Part shown: positions 1-5,829 of the stretch, piece by piece
Layout of the letters: every line of letters starts with the position of its first letter
Numbering within the stretch: the stretch's first letter is position 1
Virus record (IMG/VR): IMGVR_UViG_3300020171_000136
Span: 1-23,009 of that record
Source of the DNA: a virus
DNA: 23,009 bases
Strand: one strand, 5' to 3'
Made by a program: the position numbers and the translations under genes
Notes under the pieces: generated by a model
Told to the model about the DNA's origin: nothing
Databases searched by the model: none
The model's input: the letters and a program-made list of their open reading frames with translations, nothing else

Positions 1-75
1 GGAGGCGGCGTGGGCGGCGTGGGCGGCGGCGGCGGAGGAGGCGGCGTGGGCGGCGGCGGCGTGGGCGGCGGCGGA
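1..75 (+). repeat. GGC-rich imperfect tandem repeat encoding Ala/Trp units
   Basis: The first 75 bases are almost entirely gcg/ggc units interrupted by tgg and gag at irregular intervals. Read in frame 2 they give alanine runs broken by tryptophan and glutamate (EAAWAAWAAAAEE...), which continue without a stop into a normal-looking C-terminus. Frame 1 would give poly-Gly/Val ending at a TAA after base 75. I take this as an intragenic low-complexity repeat and not an intergenic microsatellite. The local GC content is far above that of the neighbouring genes. Confidence 0.8.
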
Positions 76-139
76 TAAAAAGGAAATACAAATTAAAATC
101 CTGAATTACGGGATTGAATTATTGGAAGGGGGTGAATAA
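2..139 (+). CDS. Ala/Trp-rich repeat protein, C-terminal fragment (5' end outside window)
   Basis: Frame 2 is open from the window edge to a TAA at 137-139. It encodes about 45 residues: an alanine/tryptophan repeat followed by DKKEIQIKILNYGIELLEGGE. From memory, phage and bacterial proteins with long A-W-A-A-A/A-R-A-A-A repeats often end in a short segment of the type 'EIQ.KIL.YGI.LLE', which makes this frame much more likely than the competing Gly/Val frame. The function of such repeat proteins is unknown; the region is probably a long alanine-rich helix. The start is not visible. The stop overlaps the ATG of the next gene (TAATG), which suggests translational coupling. Confidence 0.6.
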   Translation, partial: EAAWAAWAAAAEEAAWAAAAWAAADKKEIQIKILNYGIELLEGGE

Positions 140-315
140 TGGATATTAAAGACGTTAAAGAAAACAAGCAGTCTTTAGCCTATAAAATGGAAGTATTGTT
201 GAGGGATTTTGAGCAATTAAACGGGGTGAGAATTGAGTCGATTATTGTTTTGCGATCTTTGGTTAAAAATCCCACTGATATGATTACTGGAGTTTTGATT
301 GACGTGGAAATTTAG
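139..315 (+). CDS. Small hypothetical phage protein (58 aa)
   Basis: The ORF runs from ATG 139 to TAG 313-315 and encodes 58 residues starting MDIKDVKENKQSL. The start overlaps the upstream stop (TAATG) and has a strong G-rich SD (GAAGGGGG, about 126-132). It is predicted to have an amphipathic N-terminal helix and a C-terminal beta-rich part (IESIIVLRSL...ITGVLIDVEI). No cysteine motif, signal peptide or membrane segment is seen. I do not recognise the family. Position and coupling fit an early phage operon gene. Confidence 0.65.
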   Translation: MDIKDVKENKQSLAYKMEVLLRDFEQLNGVRIESIIVLRSLVKNPTDMITGVLIDVEI

Positions 316-324
316 GAGAAAAAA

Positions 325-576
325 ATGAATAAAATTGGAGAAGTGTATAGTTTGAAAAGAAAAAGCGATAAGTTTTATCGGGAAATGCTGCTTGCCAAAG
401 CCCGGGTGTATGACGTGATATTTGAGAATACGGACGAACCGATTAACGCCGAACTGAAATCCAGGGTAATCTACTTAGAGGACGAACTAAAAAAGGTTTG
501 CCTGCAGCGGGCGCAATTAAGGTTAATGTTAGATAAATATAATCCTGTGAAAGGAGTAGAAAATGGAGAAAGATAA
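325..576 (+). CDS. Small helical hypothetical protein (83 aa)
   Basis: The ORF encodes 83 residues starting MNKIGEVYSLKRKSDKF, with an SD (AGGAGA) nine bases upstream of the ATG. It is charged and heptad-like, with Leu/Val at regular spacing in residues 38-75 (YLEDELKKVCLQRAQLRLML), so it is probably a helical coiled-coil protein of the cytoplasm. No domain is recognised. The stop TAA at 574-576 directly abuts the next ATG at 577. It belongs to the run of tiny early genes. Confidence 0.7.
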   Translation: MNKIGEVYSLKRKSDKFYREMLLAKARVYDVIFENTDEPINAELKSRVIYLEDELKKVCLQRAQLRLMLDKYNPVKGVENGER

Positions 577-717
577 ATGAATACTTGGGAGATTTTACAA
601 TCTATACGGGATAAAATAGATACAGACGAGAAGGTACCTGGAGTTAAATATTATACGGTTTTACAGAAAGGAACTCTTGAGGGCATTATAAACTACCTAA
701 AAAAGGAGGGTATATGA
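577..717 (+). CDS. Small hypothetical protein (46 aa)
   Basis: ATG 577 directly follows the upstream stop. The ORF encodes 46 residues (MNTWEILQSIRDKID...NYLKKEGI) and ends at TGA 715-717. It looks like two helices joined by a short strand. No known motif. An SD for the next gene (AAAGGAGG, 701-709) sits inside its last codons, and its stop overlaps the next ATG (ATGA), so translation is likely coupled. Confidence 0.55.
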   Translation: MNTWEILQSIRDKIDTDEKVPGVKYYTVLQKGTLEGIINYLKKEGI

Positions 718-872
718 TTAAAACGTACCAGATCAAAAAGAAAGACCGGGTACTTGGGATTGTCCGGGCCGAGAACCACACTCAGGCGCGCCGGAAGTAT
801 TTCGAGACCCAATGCCTGGTCATCAGCGAATTAGTGGAAGTAAAGACGGAAAAGGAAGGGGAACTGAGATGA
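714..872 (+). CDS. Small basic hypothetical protein (52 aa)
   Basis: The ORF starts at ATG 714 behind a good SD (AAAGGAGG) and encodes 52 residues (MIKTYQIKKKDRVLG...). It is rich in Lys/Arg in its first half, with an alternating hydrophobic pattern that suggests a small beta-alpha fold. The segment AENHTQARRKYFE resembles the helix of small phage proteins that carry 'A.s...AR..Y'. The function is unknown. It overlaps the next gene by four bases (ATGA at 869-872). Confidence 0.6.
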   Translation: MIKTYQIKKKDRVLGIVRAENHTQARRKYFETQCLVISELVEVKTEKEGELR

Positions 873-1180
873 GTAAATCAACTCCGGGCCCGTGGGAAAG
901 CATAGGAGACGCGGTTAGAATTGCTTTTGATGAAAACAACAATCATACTCATTGGCCTATAGCGAATTTATTTACAAATACTGAAGACTGGAGAGAATCA
1001 GAACAACGGAAAGCAGACGCGCAATTAATTTCCGCCGCGCCGGAGCTTTTAGAGGCGTGCAAGTTTTTGTTAGAGGGTTTGGGTTTTGTCGGAGAGGGCA
1101 GATTTACCCTAAAGGAAGGATCAATCAAAAAAATGCAGGACGCTATCCAGAAAGCCGAGGGAGGAGATGAAATAAAATGA
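869..1180 (+). CDS. TPGPW...APELLEA-type small phage protein (103 aa)
   Basis: Start ATG 869 is chosen over a longer upstream extension because it overlaps the preceding stop (ATGA) and gives an N-terminus of MSKSTPGPW. Known phage and prophage proteins share the signature 'TPGPW' near the start and 'ADA.LI.AAPELLEA' in the second half; here residues 4-8 and about 49-63 (ADAQLISAAPELLEA) match. These proteins are widespread in accessory regions of siphovirus genomes (sometimes labelled Ea22-like) and have no established biochemical role. Cytoplasmic, no membrane segment. The stop overlaps the next start. Confidence 0.8.
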   Translation: MSKSTPGPWESIGDAVRIAFDENNNHTHWPIANLFTNTEDWRESEQRKADAQLISAAPELLEACKFLLEGLGFVGEGRFTLKEGSIKKMQDAIQKAEGGDEIK

Positions 1181-1311
1181 AAATCTTTTACATCGTCCGC
1201 CGGATTGTTAGGAATTTACGAGACGAGAAAGTAAAGGAAATCTACATCAAGGACTTTGTCAGCCGGTTCAAAAAGAATTACAGGGCGGTAGAGTTCGGAA
1301 AGGTGGAATAA
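1177..1311 (+). CDS. Small basic hypothetical protein (44 aa)
   Basis: ATG 1177 overlaps the upstream TGA. The ORF encodes 44 residues (MKIFYIVRRIVRNLRDEK...), strongly basic and amphipathic. No recognised domain. The SD (GAGGAGATGA) lies inside the upstream gene, consistent with coupling. Nucleic-acid binding is possible from charge alone but is not supported by a motif. Confidence 0.55.
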   Translation: MKIFYIVRRIVRNLRDEKVKEIYIKDFVSRFKKNYRAVEFGKVE

Positions 1312-1312
1312 A

Positions 1313-1456
1313 ATGAAGAATTTAATGGTTTTAATCGTGTACCCGGATGACGCAAAAAAGAAAGTTGAAATAATGCTCAAAGCAATGGCCAACACTTTAC
1401 ACAAAGAAATCGGCGCAGATTGCGTGGTTAGAGTTACTTACTCGGAGGAGCTATGA
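1313..1456 (+). CDS. Small hypothetical protein (47 aa)
   Basis: ATG 1313 lies one base after the upstream stop, with a GGAAAGGTGGA SD. It encodes 47 residues (MKNLMVLIVYPDDAKKKVEIML...), with a beta strand, a helix and a beta strand (DCVVRVTYSEEL), which suggests a compact alpha/beta fold. It is not recognised. It overlaps the next gene by four bases (ATGA). Confidence 0.55.
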   Translation: MKNLMVLIVYPDDAKKKVEIMLKAMANTLHKEIGADCVVRVTYSEEL

Positions 1457-1614
1457 GCCAGGGTAACTGGATAGTTGACGGAGCAAAAGAGGAGACCTGT
1501 CCCAAATGCTGGGGGACAAGAACAATGAAAAAGATTTTTCTGGAAGAAGGAGAGGATAAAGATACAACGGTTACGTGTGATAGGTGTGGTGGTGGTGGAG
1601 TAATTGAGAAATAA
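1453..1614 (+). CDS. Zinc-ribbon micro-protein (53 aa)
   Basis: The ORF starts at ATG 1453 (ATGA overlap, SD GGAGGAG) and encodes 53 residues. It has two CxxC knuckles, CPKC at residues 16-19 and CDRC at 42-45, the second followed by GGGG as in DnaJ-type central zinc-finger repeats. The spacing of about 22 residues between pairs fits a single zinc ribbon that binds one zinc ion. Such micro-proteins are frequent in phage early regions, and partners are unknown. The ORF lies just upstream of the recombination module. Confidence 0.7.
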   Translation: MSQGNWIVDGAKEETCPKCWGTRTMKKIFLEEGEDKDTTVTCDRCGGGGVIEK

Positions 1615-1632
1615 AATAAAAAGGGGGAATAT

Positions 1633-2592
1633 ATGGCAGAGAAAGAATTAGCAGTAACAGAAAGAAATTTAACAGCAGTTGATATAAGGAAGCAGGTCAA
1701 CCTGATCCAAGAGGTTATGCACAATGTAATGAAAAAAGATGAGCATTTTGGTATCATCCCTGGCTGTAAAAAGCCTTCGCTTTATAAGCCGGGAGCTGAG
1801 AAGCTTATGCTGACGTTCCGGCTGGGAGCGAAGTTTGAAGAGTTACCAGGTAGCAGAGAGGGTGATGATTTAATCCTTTATAAGATTAATTGCGAGTTAT
1901 TCCATATTCCTACTGGAAATATCATCGGTAATGGCCGGGGAACTTGCAGCAGCAAAGAAAAAAAATATCGGACACGTATGGTCTATGAAAACAAGGCCAG
2001 TGATGAGGAAAAGGCTATTGGCAAACTTGAGGAAAGAACCGGAGAGGGCGGGAAGAAATATAAGGTATATATAGTACCCCAAGACCCTTGGGATGTGCAA
2101 AATACCCTTTATAAAATGGCCTGCAAGAGGGCCCAGGTAGCTGCTGTACTCAATGCCACCGCAGCCAGCGACATATTCACCCAGGACATAGAAGACCTGC
2201 CGGAAGGAACTATTATTGACGAGACCGCGGGCAAAGGTAAGCCTGCTGTTGATATGCCGCAAAGTAAATCCGCTGCCAAGCCGGAAGTTAAAATCCTTAA
2301 TATTATTGACGCACTCCAGGCCAAGATCGGGGAAACGATCAATGTCCGGGGTCAGATATTGTCCTATAAAGAGCGTCAACCTCAAGGTAAAGATATTACC
2401 GATTATACCCTGGGAAATGAGACTGAAACTGACCAGGTAATTAAAATTTCCCGGTGGGGTAAATTACACAGCGGTAGCCAGTCAGGGGATATGGCTATAT
2501 TTACCGGCGTAGTAGTCAGTGAATATAATAAAGAAAAGAAATTTACAGCGCAGGAAATAGCCATTGAGCTGCCGGAAGAGACAAATGCCTAA
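1633..2592 (+). CDS. Conserved phage recombination-module protein with C-terminal OB-like domain
   Basis: The protein has 319 aa and a strong SD (AAAAAGGGGG) before ATG 1633. Residues 20-65 contain the conserved phage signature 'LIQEVM..VM.....HFG.IPGC.KPSLYKPGAEKL'. Residues 151-187 (W..QNTLYKMACKRAQVAAVL...DIFTQDIED) resemble a segment I recall from many phage proteins in recombination cassettes, and also the KRA-V-A segment of Rad52/Erf-like annealing proteins. After a Pro/Lys linker, residues 218-312 alternate strands (ETINVRGQIL, VIKISRW, MAIFTGVVV, FTAQEIAIEL) as in an OB fold, suggesting binding to single-stranded nucleic acid. The next gene overlaps by 8 bases and encodes a nuclease, supporting a role in recombination or DNA processing. 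Annealase activity is inference; no catalytic motif is seen. Confidence 0.7.
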   Translation: MAEKELAVTERNLTAVDIRKQVNLIQEVMHNVMKKDEHFGIIPGCKKPSLYKPGAEKLMLTFRLGAKFEELPGSREGDDLILYKINCELFHIPTGNIIGNGRGTCSSKEKKYRTRMVYENKASDEEKAIGKLEERTGEGGKKYKVYIVPQDPWDVQNTLYKMACKRAQVAAVLNATAASDIFTQDIEDLPEGTIIDETAGKGKPAVDMPQSKSAAKPEVKILNIIDALQAKIGETINVRGQILSYKERQPQGKDITDYTLGNETETDQVIKISRWGKLHSGSQSGDMAIFTGVVVSEYNKEKKFTAQEIAIELPEETNA

Positions 2593-3181
2593 TATTATCT
2601 GTGACCAAGAACATCACTATTTTGCAGATGGAAAAAGAACTCCTGGGGTGAATGAAATCTTGGCTGAGGTTGGGTTAATTGATTTCAGCGGTATTAACGC
2701 TCGTATTTTAGATTTAGCCTGTGATTTAGGCACAGCGGCCCACCAGGCGACAGCCCTGGATGATATTAACGATCTTGATTTCGATACTTTATCTCCAGGG
2801 CTTTTGCCCTACGTCCAGGCGTGGCAGAAATTTAAAGCGGATTATAAAATCAGCTTTAGAAGGGAGCAAATAGAACAGAAACTATACTCCAAAAAATGGG
2901 GATTTTGCGGGACACTGGACAGGTTGCCGGTAATTATTGGCGGCAAGCTGACTTTAATTGACCTTAAAACCTCTACTGCAATGCAGAAGTATTTCAGATT
3001 AACCACTGCCGCATACGCCCTTTTAGCGGAAGAAAACTTCCCGAAAATGAAAATCAGGCAACGCTGGGGAGTACAATTATTGCCAACTGGAAGGTATAAG
3101 ATCCATGTTTATGACGATCCACGAGATAAGCAGTATTTTTTATCAGCATTAACGCTATATCAATTCAAAAAGGGGGAATAA
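2585..3181 (+). CDS. RecB/Cas4-like PD-(D/E)XK nuclease
   Basis: Start ATG 2585 (198 aa) is preferred over the in-frame upstream start at 2564, since it overlaps the previous stop by 8 bases and leads straight into the domain. RecB-family motifs appear in order: G-T-A-A-H at residues 49-53; GTLD with Asp112 at 109-112; LIDLKT with D126-x-K128, the metal-binding and catalytic core; then TTAAYALL at 140-147, equivalent to the 'Q..aY..L' helix. Phage members act as 5'-3' or ss/dsDNA exonucleases paired with annealing proteins. No helicase domain is fused. It is the second gene of a three-gene recombination module. The nuclease fold is well supported; polarity and substrate are not. Confidence 0.88.
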   Translation: MPNIICDQEHHYFADGKRTPGVNEILAEVGLIDFSGINARILDLACDLGTAAHQATALDDINDLDFDTLSPGLLPYVQAWQKFKADYKISFRREQIEQKLYSKKWGFCGTLDRLPVIIGGKLTLIDLKTSTAMQKYFRLTTAAYALLAEENFPKMKIRQRWGVQLLPTGRYKIHVYDDPRDKQYFLSALTLYQFKKGE

Positions 3182-3183
3182 TT

Positions 3184-3858
3184 ATGCAGGAAGTAGCGGT
3201 AATTGAAATTGAGAAAATAAAGGCAGAAACTAATTTGATAACCGAAGAAGTTAAGGCTTTAAATATTGCTACGGTTGATGACTACACCACGGCAATGGCA
3301 TTGGCTGTAAAAATAAAAACTTCTATAAAGAAAATACAGTCAGATTTTTTCAACATGGTGGATAAAGCGCATAAAGCTTGGAAAGAAGCAATAACTACCA
3401 GGGATAAATACATAACCCCGCGCGAGGAAGTGTTAGCTGTTCTCGATCAGAAAACAAAATCATACCGTGCTACGCTGGAGATAATAAGAGCAGAAGAGGA
3501 GCGCCAGCGCCTATTAGCGGAAGAAAAAGAAAAGAACCGGCTGGCTGCCTTGGCGGAAAAAGCCAGGGATAGGGGAGATGAAAAAAAGGCAGAAGAATTT
3601 GAAGCAAGAAAAGAAGAAATAGAAGTTACGCCAGCGGTTACAGCAGTAATCCCAAAAGTCGAAGGATTAAGAATATCTAAAATTTGGAAGGCCCAAGTGC
3701 TTGATATGACCGCATTTATTAAGGGAATTAATGACGGTATTATCCCAATAGTAATGGCTGAGCCAAACGAAAAGGGGCTAAAACAAACCGCTGTGGCAAC
3801 CAAAGGAACTCTAAAATGGCCCGGAGTACGTTTTTATTCTGAAGATAGCAGCCTTTAA
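3184..3858 (+). CDS. Coiled-coil phage protein of the recombination module (224 aa)
   Basis: It starts two bases after the nuclease stop, with an AAAAAGGGGGAAT SD. The N-terminal half (residues 1-100) is helical, with the pattern 'DYTTAMALAVKIKTSIKKI...AHKAWKEA' seen in a widespread phage family; residues 100-150 are a Glu/Arg/Lys-rich coiled coil. The C-terminus carries the family-typical 'GI..IVMAEPNEKGLK' and 'WPGVRFY' blocks. From memory these proteins sit beside RecB-like exonucleases or annealases in many siphoviruses, but no function is established; a structural or accessory role in DNA processing is inference. An in-frame open stretch follows directly after the TAA stop (see next entry). 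Confidence 0.7.
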   Translation: MQEVAVIEIEKIKAETNLITEEVKALNIATVDDYTTAMALAVKIKTSIKKIQSDFFNMVDKAHKAWKEAITTRDKYITPREEVLAVLDQKTKSYRATLEIIRAEEERQRLLAEEKEKNRLAALAEKARDRGDEKKAEEFEARKEEIEVTPAVTAVIPKVEGLRISKIWKAQVLDMTAFIKGINDGIIPIVMAEPNEKGLKQTAVATKGTLKWPGVRFYSEDSSL

Positions 3859-3960
3859 TCTCCACCAATTCCCTATAATGGTAGTGTTTGGGGAGACGCT
3901 GCAACATTAACTCAGAGCATAGATGATAAATTAAGGGAATTACAAGGGGGAAAGAAATGA
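3859..3960 (+). pseudogene. Orphan reading frame without start codon ('SIDDKLRELQ' family)
   Basis: Directly after the TAA of the previous gene, and in the same frame, 33 codons are open (SPPIPYNGSVWGDAATL..., then SIDDKLRELQGGKK) to TGA 3958-3960, which overlaps the next ATG. There is no ATG, GTG or TTG start in frame. The last part closely matches a second copy at 6157-6195 (SIDDKLKELQRGK). It is probably a remnant of a small phage gene that lost its start, or a 3' end brought in by recombination. The 3' end also supplies the SD (AAGGGGGAAAG) of the following gene, which may be why it is retained. Confidence 0.5.
3917..3955 (+). repeat. Imperfect direct repeat with 6157-6195
   Basis: The stretch encoding SIDDKLRELQGGK recurs at 6157-6195 as SIDDKLKELQRGK, with high identity at both DNA and protein level (shared GATAAATTAA and G-rich ending). 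Both copies end in a G-run that serves as the SD of a downstream gene. It looks like two paralogous gene tails and not a mobile repeat. Confidence 0.65.
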
Positions 3961-4241
3961 AAACGATTTTAATAATATTGTCAATTTTACTAATAGTAAA
4001 TATAGTGAATAGCGAAACGACTATTGATACAGAAAAATATCCACTTAGTTTTATTGACTCAACTATATCTTCCGCAAAGAGTGTGGTTTTTTATTGCGAA
4101 AAAGTCATATTTTCTGTTGGCGAGGTTGAGTTTGTTTTTGGCAAATCCCCAGGAATTTCTTTTGAGCAATACGATAAGATTGTTTTTTGGGTAGGGAATA
4201 AAGAATTTACTTACAAAAAAGAAATTAAAAAGGAGAAATAA
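3957..4241 (+). CDS. Exported or membrane-anchored hypothetical protein (94 aa)
   Basis: ATG 3957 has a G-rich SD (AAGGGGGAAAG). The first 19 residues (MKTILIILSILLIVNIVNS) form a hydrophobic signal sequence or anchor, followed by a polar domain (SETTIDTEKYPLS...). The repeated pattern 'V.FYCEKVIFSVGEVEFVFG' and 'YDKIVFWVGNKEFTYKK' suggests a beta-rich region, perhaps two similar strand-turn-strand units. One cysteine. I do not recognise it. Phage-encoded periplasmic proteins can affect superinfection, but nothing here shows that. Confidence 0.6.
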   Translation: MKTILIILSILLIVNIVNSETTIDTEKYPLSFIDSTISSAKSVVFYCEKVIFSVGEVEFVFGKSPGISFEQYDKIVFWVGNKEFTYKKEIKKEK

Positions 4242-4242
4242 T

Positions 4243-4376
4243 ATGTCAGGTGAATTTGGCAATGGCAATACATTTTTCCACAATCATATAAAAAAGCAGT
4301 TAATGAAGTTGAGCAATACCTGAACAGATATGAAAATATAGCTAAGGAGTTAATTCTTCAACAAAGGAGCAAATAA
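4243..4376 (+). pseudogene. Frame-broken small gene (MSGEFG...VNEVEQYL...), single-base disruption in a T run
   Basis: A good SD (AAAGGAGAAAT) precedes ATG 4243. The first frame reads MSGEFGNGNTFFHNHIKK... and stops at 4321-4323 (26 aa). From about 4278 the -1 frame is open with a natural-looking helical tail (PQSYKKAVNEVEQYLNRYEN, then IAKELILQQRSK) and ends at TAA 4374-4376, overlapping the next ATG. Adding one T to the T5 run at 4273-4277 would give a continuous 44-residue protein. Either a sequencing or natural indel, or -1 slippage. The ending overlap (TAATG) supports the second frame as the true C-terminus. Confidence 0.6.
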
Positions 4377-4564
4377 TGATGTTACACATCAAGTATCTCT
4401 TATGGCTTATAATTGTATTTTTAATTTTATACTTATGTTTGGAGAATAAGAAGAAGGATCAGGTGATTTATAATCTAAGTTCTGCGCTGGAGGATGAAAT
4501 CAAATATGCAACTATTACGGATTATAAAGGTCGGAAAATTTGTACGTTTGAACTTTATAAATAA
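4376..4564 (+). CDS. Small single-pass membrane protein (62 aa)
   Basis: The ORF starts at ATG 4376 (or 4379), with AAAGGAG upstream inside the preceding frame. Residues 4-24 (HIKYLLWLIIVFLILYLCL) form one transmembrane helix, followed by a charged cytoplasmic or periplasmic tail (ENKKKDQVIYNL...). The size and architecture resemble phage small membrane proteins of unknown function. It is followed after 11 bases by another short gene with an AGGAGG SD. Confidence 0.65.
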   Translation: MMLHIKYLLWLIIVFLILYLCLENKKKDQVIYNLSSALEDEIKYATITDYKGRKICTFELYK

Positions 4565-4575
4565 TAGGAGGCTTT

Positions 4576-4809
4576 ATGAAAGTTGATGAGGTGTTAGAAA
4601 GGTTATGGTATTCGGGTGAAACTGGTGATTATACTCCAAAAGAAGCCCGTCAGCAGTTGAAGGAGTGTGTGTTGGGGTGTTTGCATAAGGAGTTAATTAT
4701 ACCTACTAAAGAATGGAATGAAATGACCGAAGCACAGATGGATTATGTTAATGGCAGAAATGCTGAAAATAGAGAAGTCCGCGCCGCTATAGAAGAACTA
4801 TTCAAATAA
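4576..4809 (+). CDS. Hypothetical helical protein (77 aa)
   Basis: ATG 4576 has a strong SD (TAGGAGG). It encodes 77 residues (MKVDEVLERLWYSGETGDYT...), acidic and mainly helical, with two cysteines in LKECVLGCLHKEL (residues about 31-35). The C-terminus (NAENREVRAAIEELFK) is a clean amphipathic helix. No family is recognised. Early operon context, no membrane segment. Confidence 0.65.
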   Translation: MKVDEVLERLWYSGETGDYTPKEARQQLKECVLGCLHKELIIPTKEWNEMTEAQMDYVNGRNAENREVRAAIEELFK

Positions 4810-4819
4810 GGAGGTTACG

Positions 4820-4867
4820 ATGTTGATTGCCGAGATACGGGAGATATTGAAAGGGGGAGTGAGATGA
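4820..4867 (+). CDS. Tiny peptide ORF (15 aa), MLIAEIREILKGGVR
   Basis: A near-perfect SD (AAGGAGGT, 4807-4814) precedes ATG 4820, and 15 codons end at TGA 4865-4867, overlapping the next ATG (4864). Similar 15-20 aa amphipathic peptides ending in 'EIREILKGG' occur in other phage early regions as far as I recall. It may be a real micro-protein or a leader that couples translation of the next gene. There is no other support. Confidence 0.4.
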   Translation: MLIAEIREILKGGVR

Positions 4868-4998
4868 ATAGGTTTGTGAACTTGGAATATAAAGGAGTCC
4901 CTGATATTAACTCTTGCTCGGTAAATTATAAGCCATTTTATTGGGAGTATAAAACAGGGAATATAATTTATATTAAGGAGCCAACCAATGGCAAATAA
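4864..4998 (+). CDS. Small hypothetical protein (44 aa)
   Basis: ATG 4864 overlaps the previous stop (ATGA) with AAGGGGGAG upstream. It encodes 44 residues (MNRFVNLEYKGVPDINSCSV...) rich in Tyr/Asn and probably beta-stranded. It ends at TAA 4996-4998 and overlaps the start of the next gene by 11 bases. The function is unknown. Confidence 0.45.
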   Translation: MNRFVNLEYKGVPDINSCSVNYKPFYWEYKTGNIIYIKEPTNGK

Positions 4999-5101
4999 GA
5001 GAGTGTTTAAGTGTAAGGGTATTATTGATTATCCAAACCATTATTTTCTAAAAGACGGGTATTGTATGCGGTGTGGCATTAAAAAGAAAGCGAGGTGTTG
5101 A
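4988..5101 (+). CDS. Zinc-binding micro-protein (37 aa), paralogue 1
   Basis: ATG 4988 is preceded by an AAGGAG SD. The 37-residue product carries Cys9, His18, Cys26 and Cys29 (K-C-K ... P-N-H-Y ... Y-C-M-R-C-G), a plausible one-zinc C/H/CxxC site; the core 'KDGYC.RCG' is typical of tiny phage zinc-knuckle proteins. A second copy at 5830 keeps the same four ligands (C7, H16, C24, C27). It ends just before the next gene, whose SD lies in its last codons. Partner and function are unknown. Confidence 0.6.
   Translation: MANKRVFKCKGIIDYPNHYFLKDGYCMRCGIKKKARC
5051..5075 (+). repeat. 25-bp direct repeat (one mismatch) with 5887-5911
   Basis: The segment that starts AAAGACGGGTATTGTATG and encodes KDGYCMRC is repeated at 5887-5911 with a single substitution (C to A near the 3' part). 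It is the most conserved stretch of two paralogous zinc micro-genes about 840 bp apart, and could act as a recombination site that deletes or duplicates the intervening genes. Confidence 0.75.
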
Positions 5102-5103
5102 AG

Positions 5104-5478
5104 ATGACTAATAGTAATAATATTATTTATGAGCTATCCACGAAGATAGGATTTGGTATGCACAAAGGCAAGACAATAAAGCAGATAGTAGATGAGTCTG
5201 GGAAAGGTTATAACTGGGTTGCCTGGGCATTGAAGAACATTAAGGGTTTTAAACTAAGCGATAAGGCTTTCTCCTATTGTAAGAAGAAGGGTAAATATTG
5301 GGCAGTGGAACGAGATTGCAGTATTAGGGATGGAATGTCTCAAAGTATGTTCTACCGTAAAACAGGTCTATCTGGTGGCCCGTCTGGGGAATATGCTCAA
5401 TCATCAATGGATGAAGGAATGAGTAGGGATATTAACGAACTATTATGTGGTGGTGATAATTTTGGAGACCAAGATTAA
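5104..5478 (+). CDS. ExoX-C-terminal-like / KGK-type small phage protein (124 aa)
   Basis: Start ATG 5104 is chosen over GTG 5095 because GAGGTG (5092-5097) gives a correctly spaced SD. Residues 14-47 (GFGMHKGKTI..I.......NWVAWALKN) match the 'FG.yKGk.l.ei...Yl.W...n' pattern of the small domain found at the C-terminus of exodeoxyribonuclease X-like proteins and as stand-alone phage proteins. There is no exonuclease domain. The C-terminal third is Ser/Gly-rich and acidic, probably disordered. Family membership is by pattern only; a DNA-related role is inference. Confidence 0.6.
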   Translation: MTNSNNIIYELSTKIGFGMHKGKTIKQIVDESGKGYNWVAWALKNIKGFKLSDKAFSYCKKKGKYWAVERDCSIRDGMSQSMFYRKTGLSGGPSGEYAQSSMDEGMSRDINELLCGGDNFGDQD

Positions 5479-5494
5479 AACAAGGAGAGTTTCT

Positions 5495-5725
5495 ATGACT
5501 GACAAAATGACCGAGAAGGATTTGGAGTTGGAGAAGTTTATAAAAGATATACACGATGAATTACTTACTATTTCCTATGCAAAGGAATTACTTCTCACCT
5601 ACATCCGCAAGGAAGAGGTGAAGTTGCTGGAAAGCGTTAAGAAAGATTTTTATAGTGAAATGACAGCAGACCAATTTGTAAGTAAAATCCAGCAAGCCAT
5701 ATCCAGAATAGAGAAGGGGGAGTAG
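5495..5725 (+). CDS. Hypothetical helical protein (76 aa)
   Basis: ATG 5495 follows an AAGGAGAG SD and gives MTDKMTEKDLELEKFIKDIH...; the upstream in-frame start at 5447 lies inside the previous gene and lacks an SD. The product is charged and mostly helical (DELLTISYAKELLLTYIRKEE), ending ISRIEKGE. No known motif. It overlaps nothing; the next ATG is one base after its stop. Confidence 0.6.
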   Translation: MTDKMTEKDLELEKFIKDIHDELLTISYAKELLLTYIRKEEVKLLESVKKDFYSEMTADQFVSKIQQAISRIEKGE

Positions 5726-5726
5726 A

Positions 5727-5819
5727 ATGAAATGGCAAGATTTAGTATTCTATTGTTTGACTGGAATAATTATCGGGACACTTGTTAGTATGTGGATGGT
5801 TTCGGCAGTATATAAGTAA
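5727..5819 (+). CDS. Single-pass membrane micro-protein (30 aa)
   Basis: ATG 5727 has a good SD (AAGGGGGAG, 5713-5721). The 30-residue product (MKWQDLVFYC, then LTGIIIGTLVSMWMVSAVYK) is one transmembrane helix with short polar ends. It is the right size for a phage membrane micro-protein; no family is recognised. It stops just before the next zinc gene. Confidence 0.5.
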   Translation: MKWQDLVFYCLTGIIIGTLVSMWMVSAVYK

Positions 5820-5829
5820 AGGAAAAATA

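Noticed and set aside
1-75. GGC repeat as CRISPR or non-coding microsatellite
   Set aside because: There is no repeat-spacer structure; frame 2 continues through it into a typical protein C-terminus and a coupled next gene.
812-868. Longer N-terminus (MPGHQRISGS...) for the TPGPW protein
   Set aside because: The ATG at 869 overlaps the upstream stop and starts exactly at the conserved MSKSTPGPW; the extension overlaps the previous gene.
1434-2385. Minus-strand ORFs of 107-162 aa opposite the early operon
   Set aside because: They lie antisense to well-supported plus-strand genes with SDs and known domains, and have no SD or family features.
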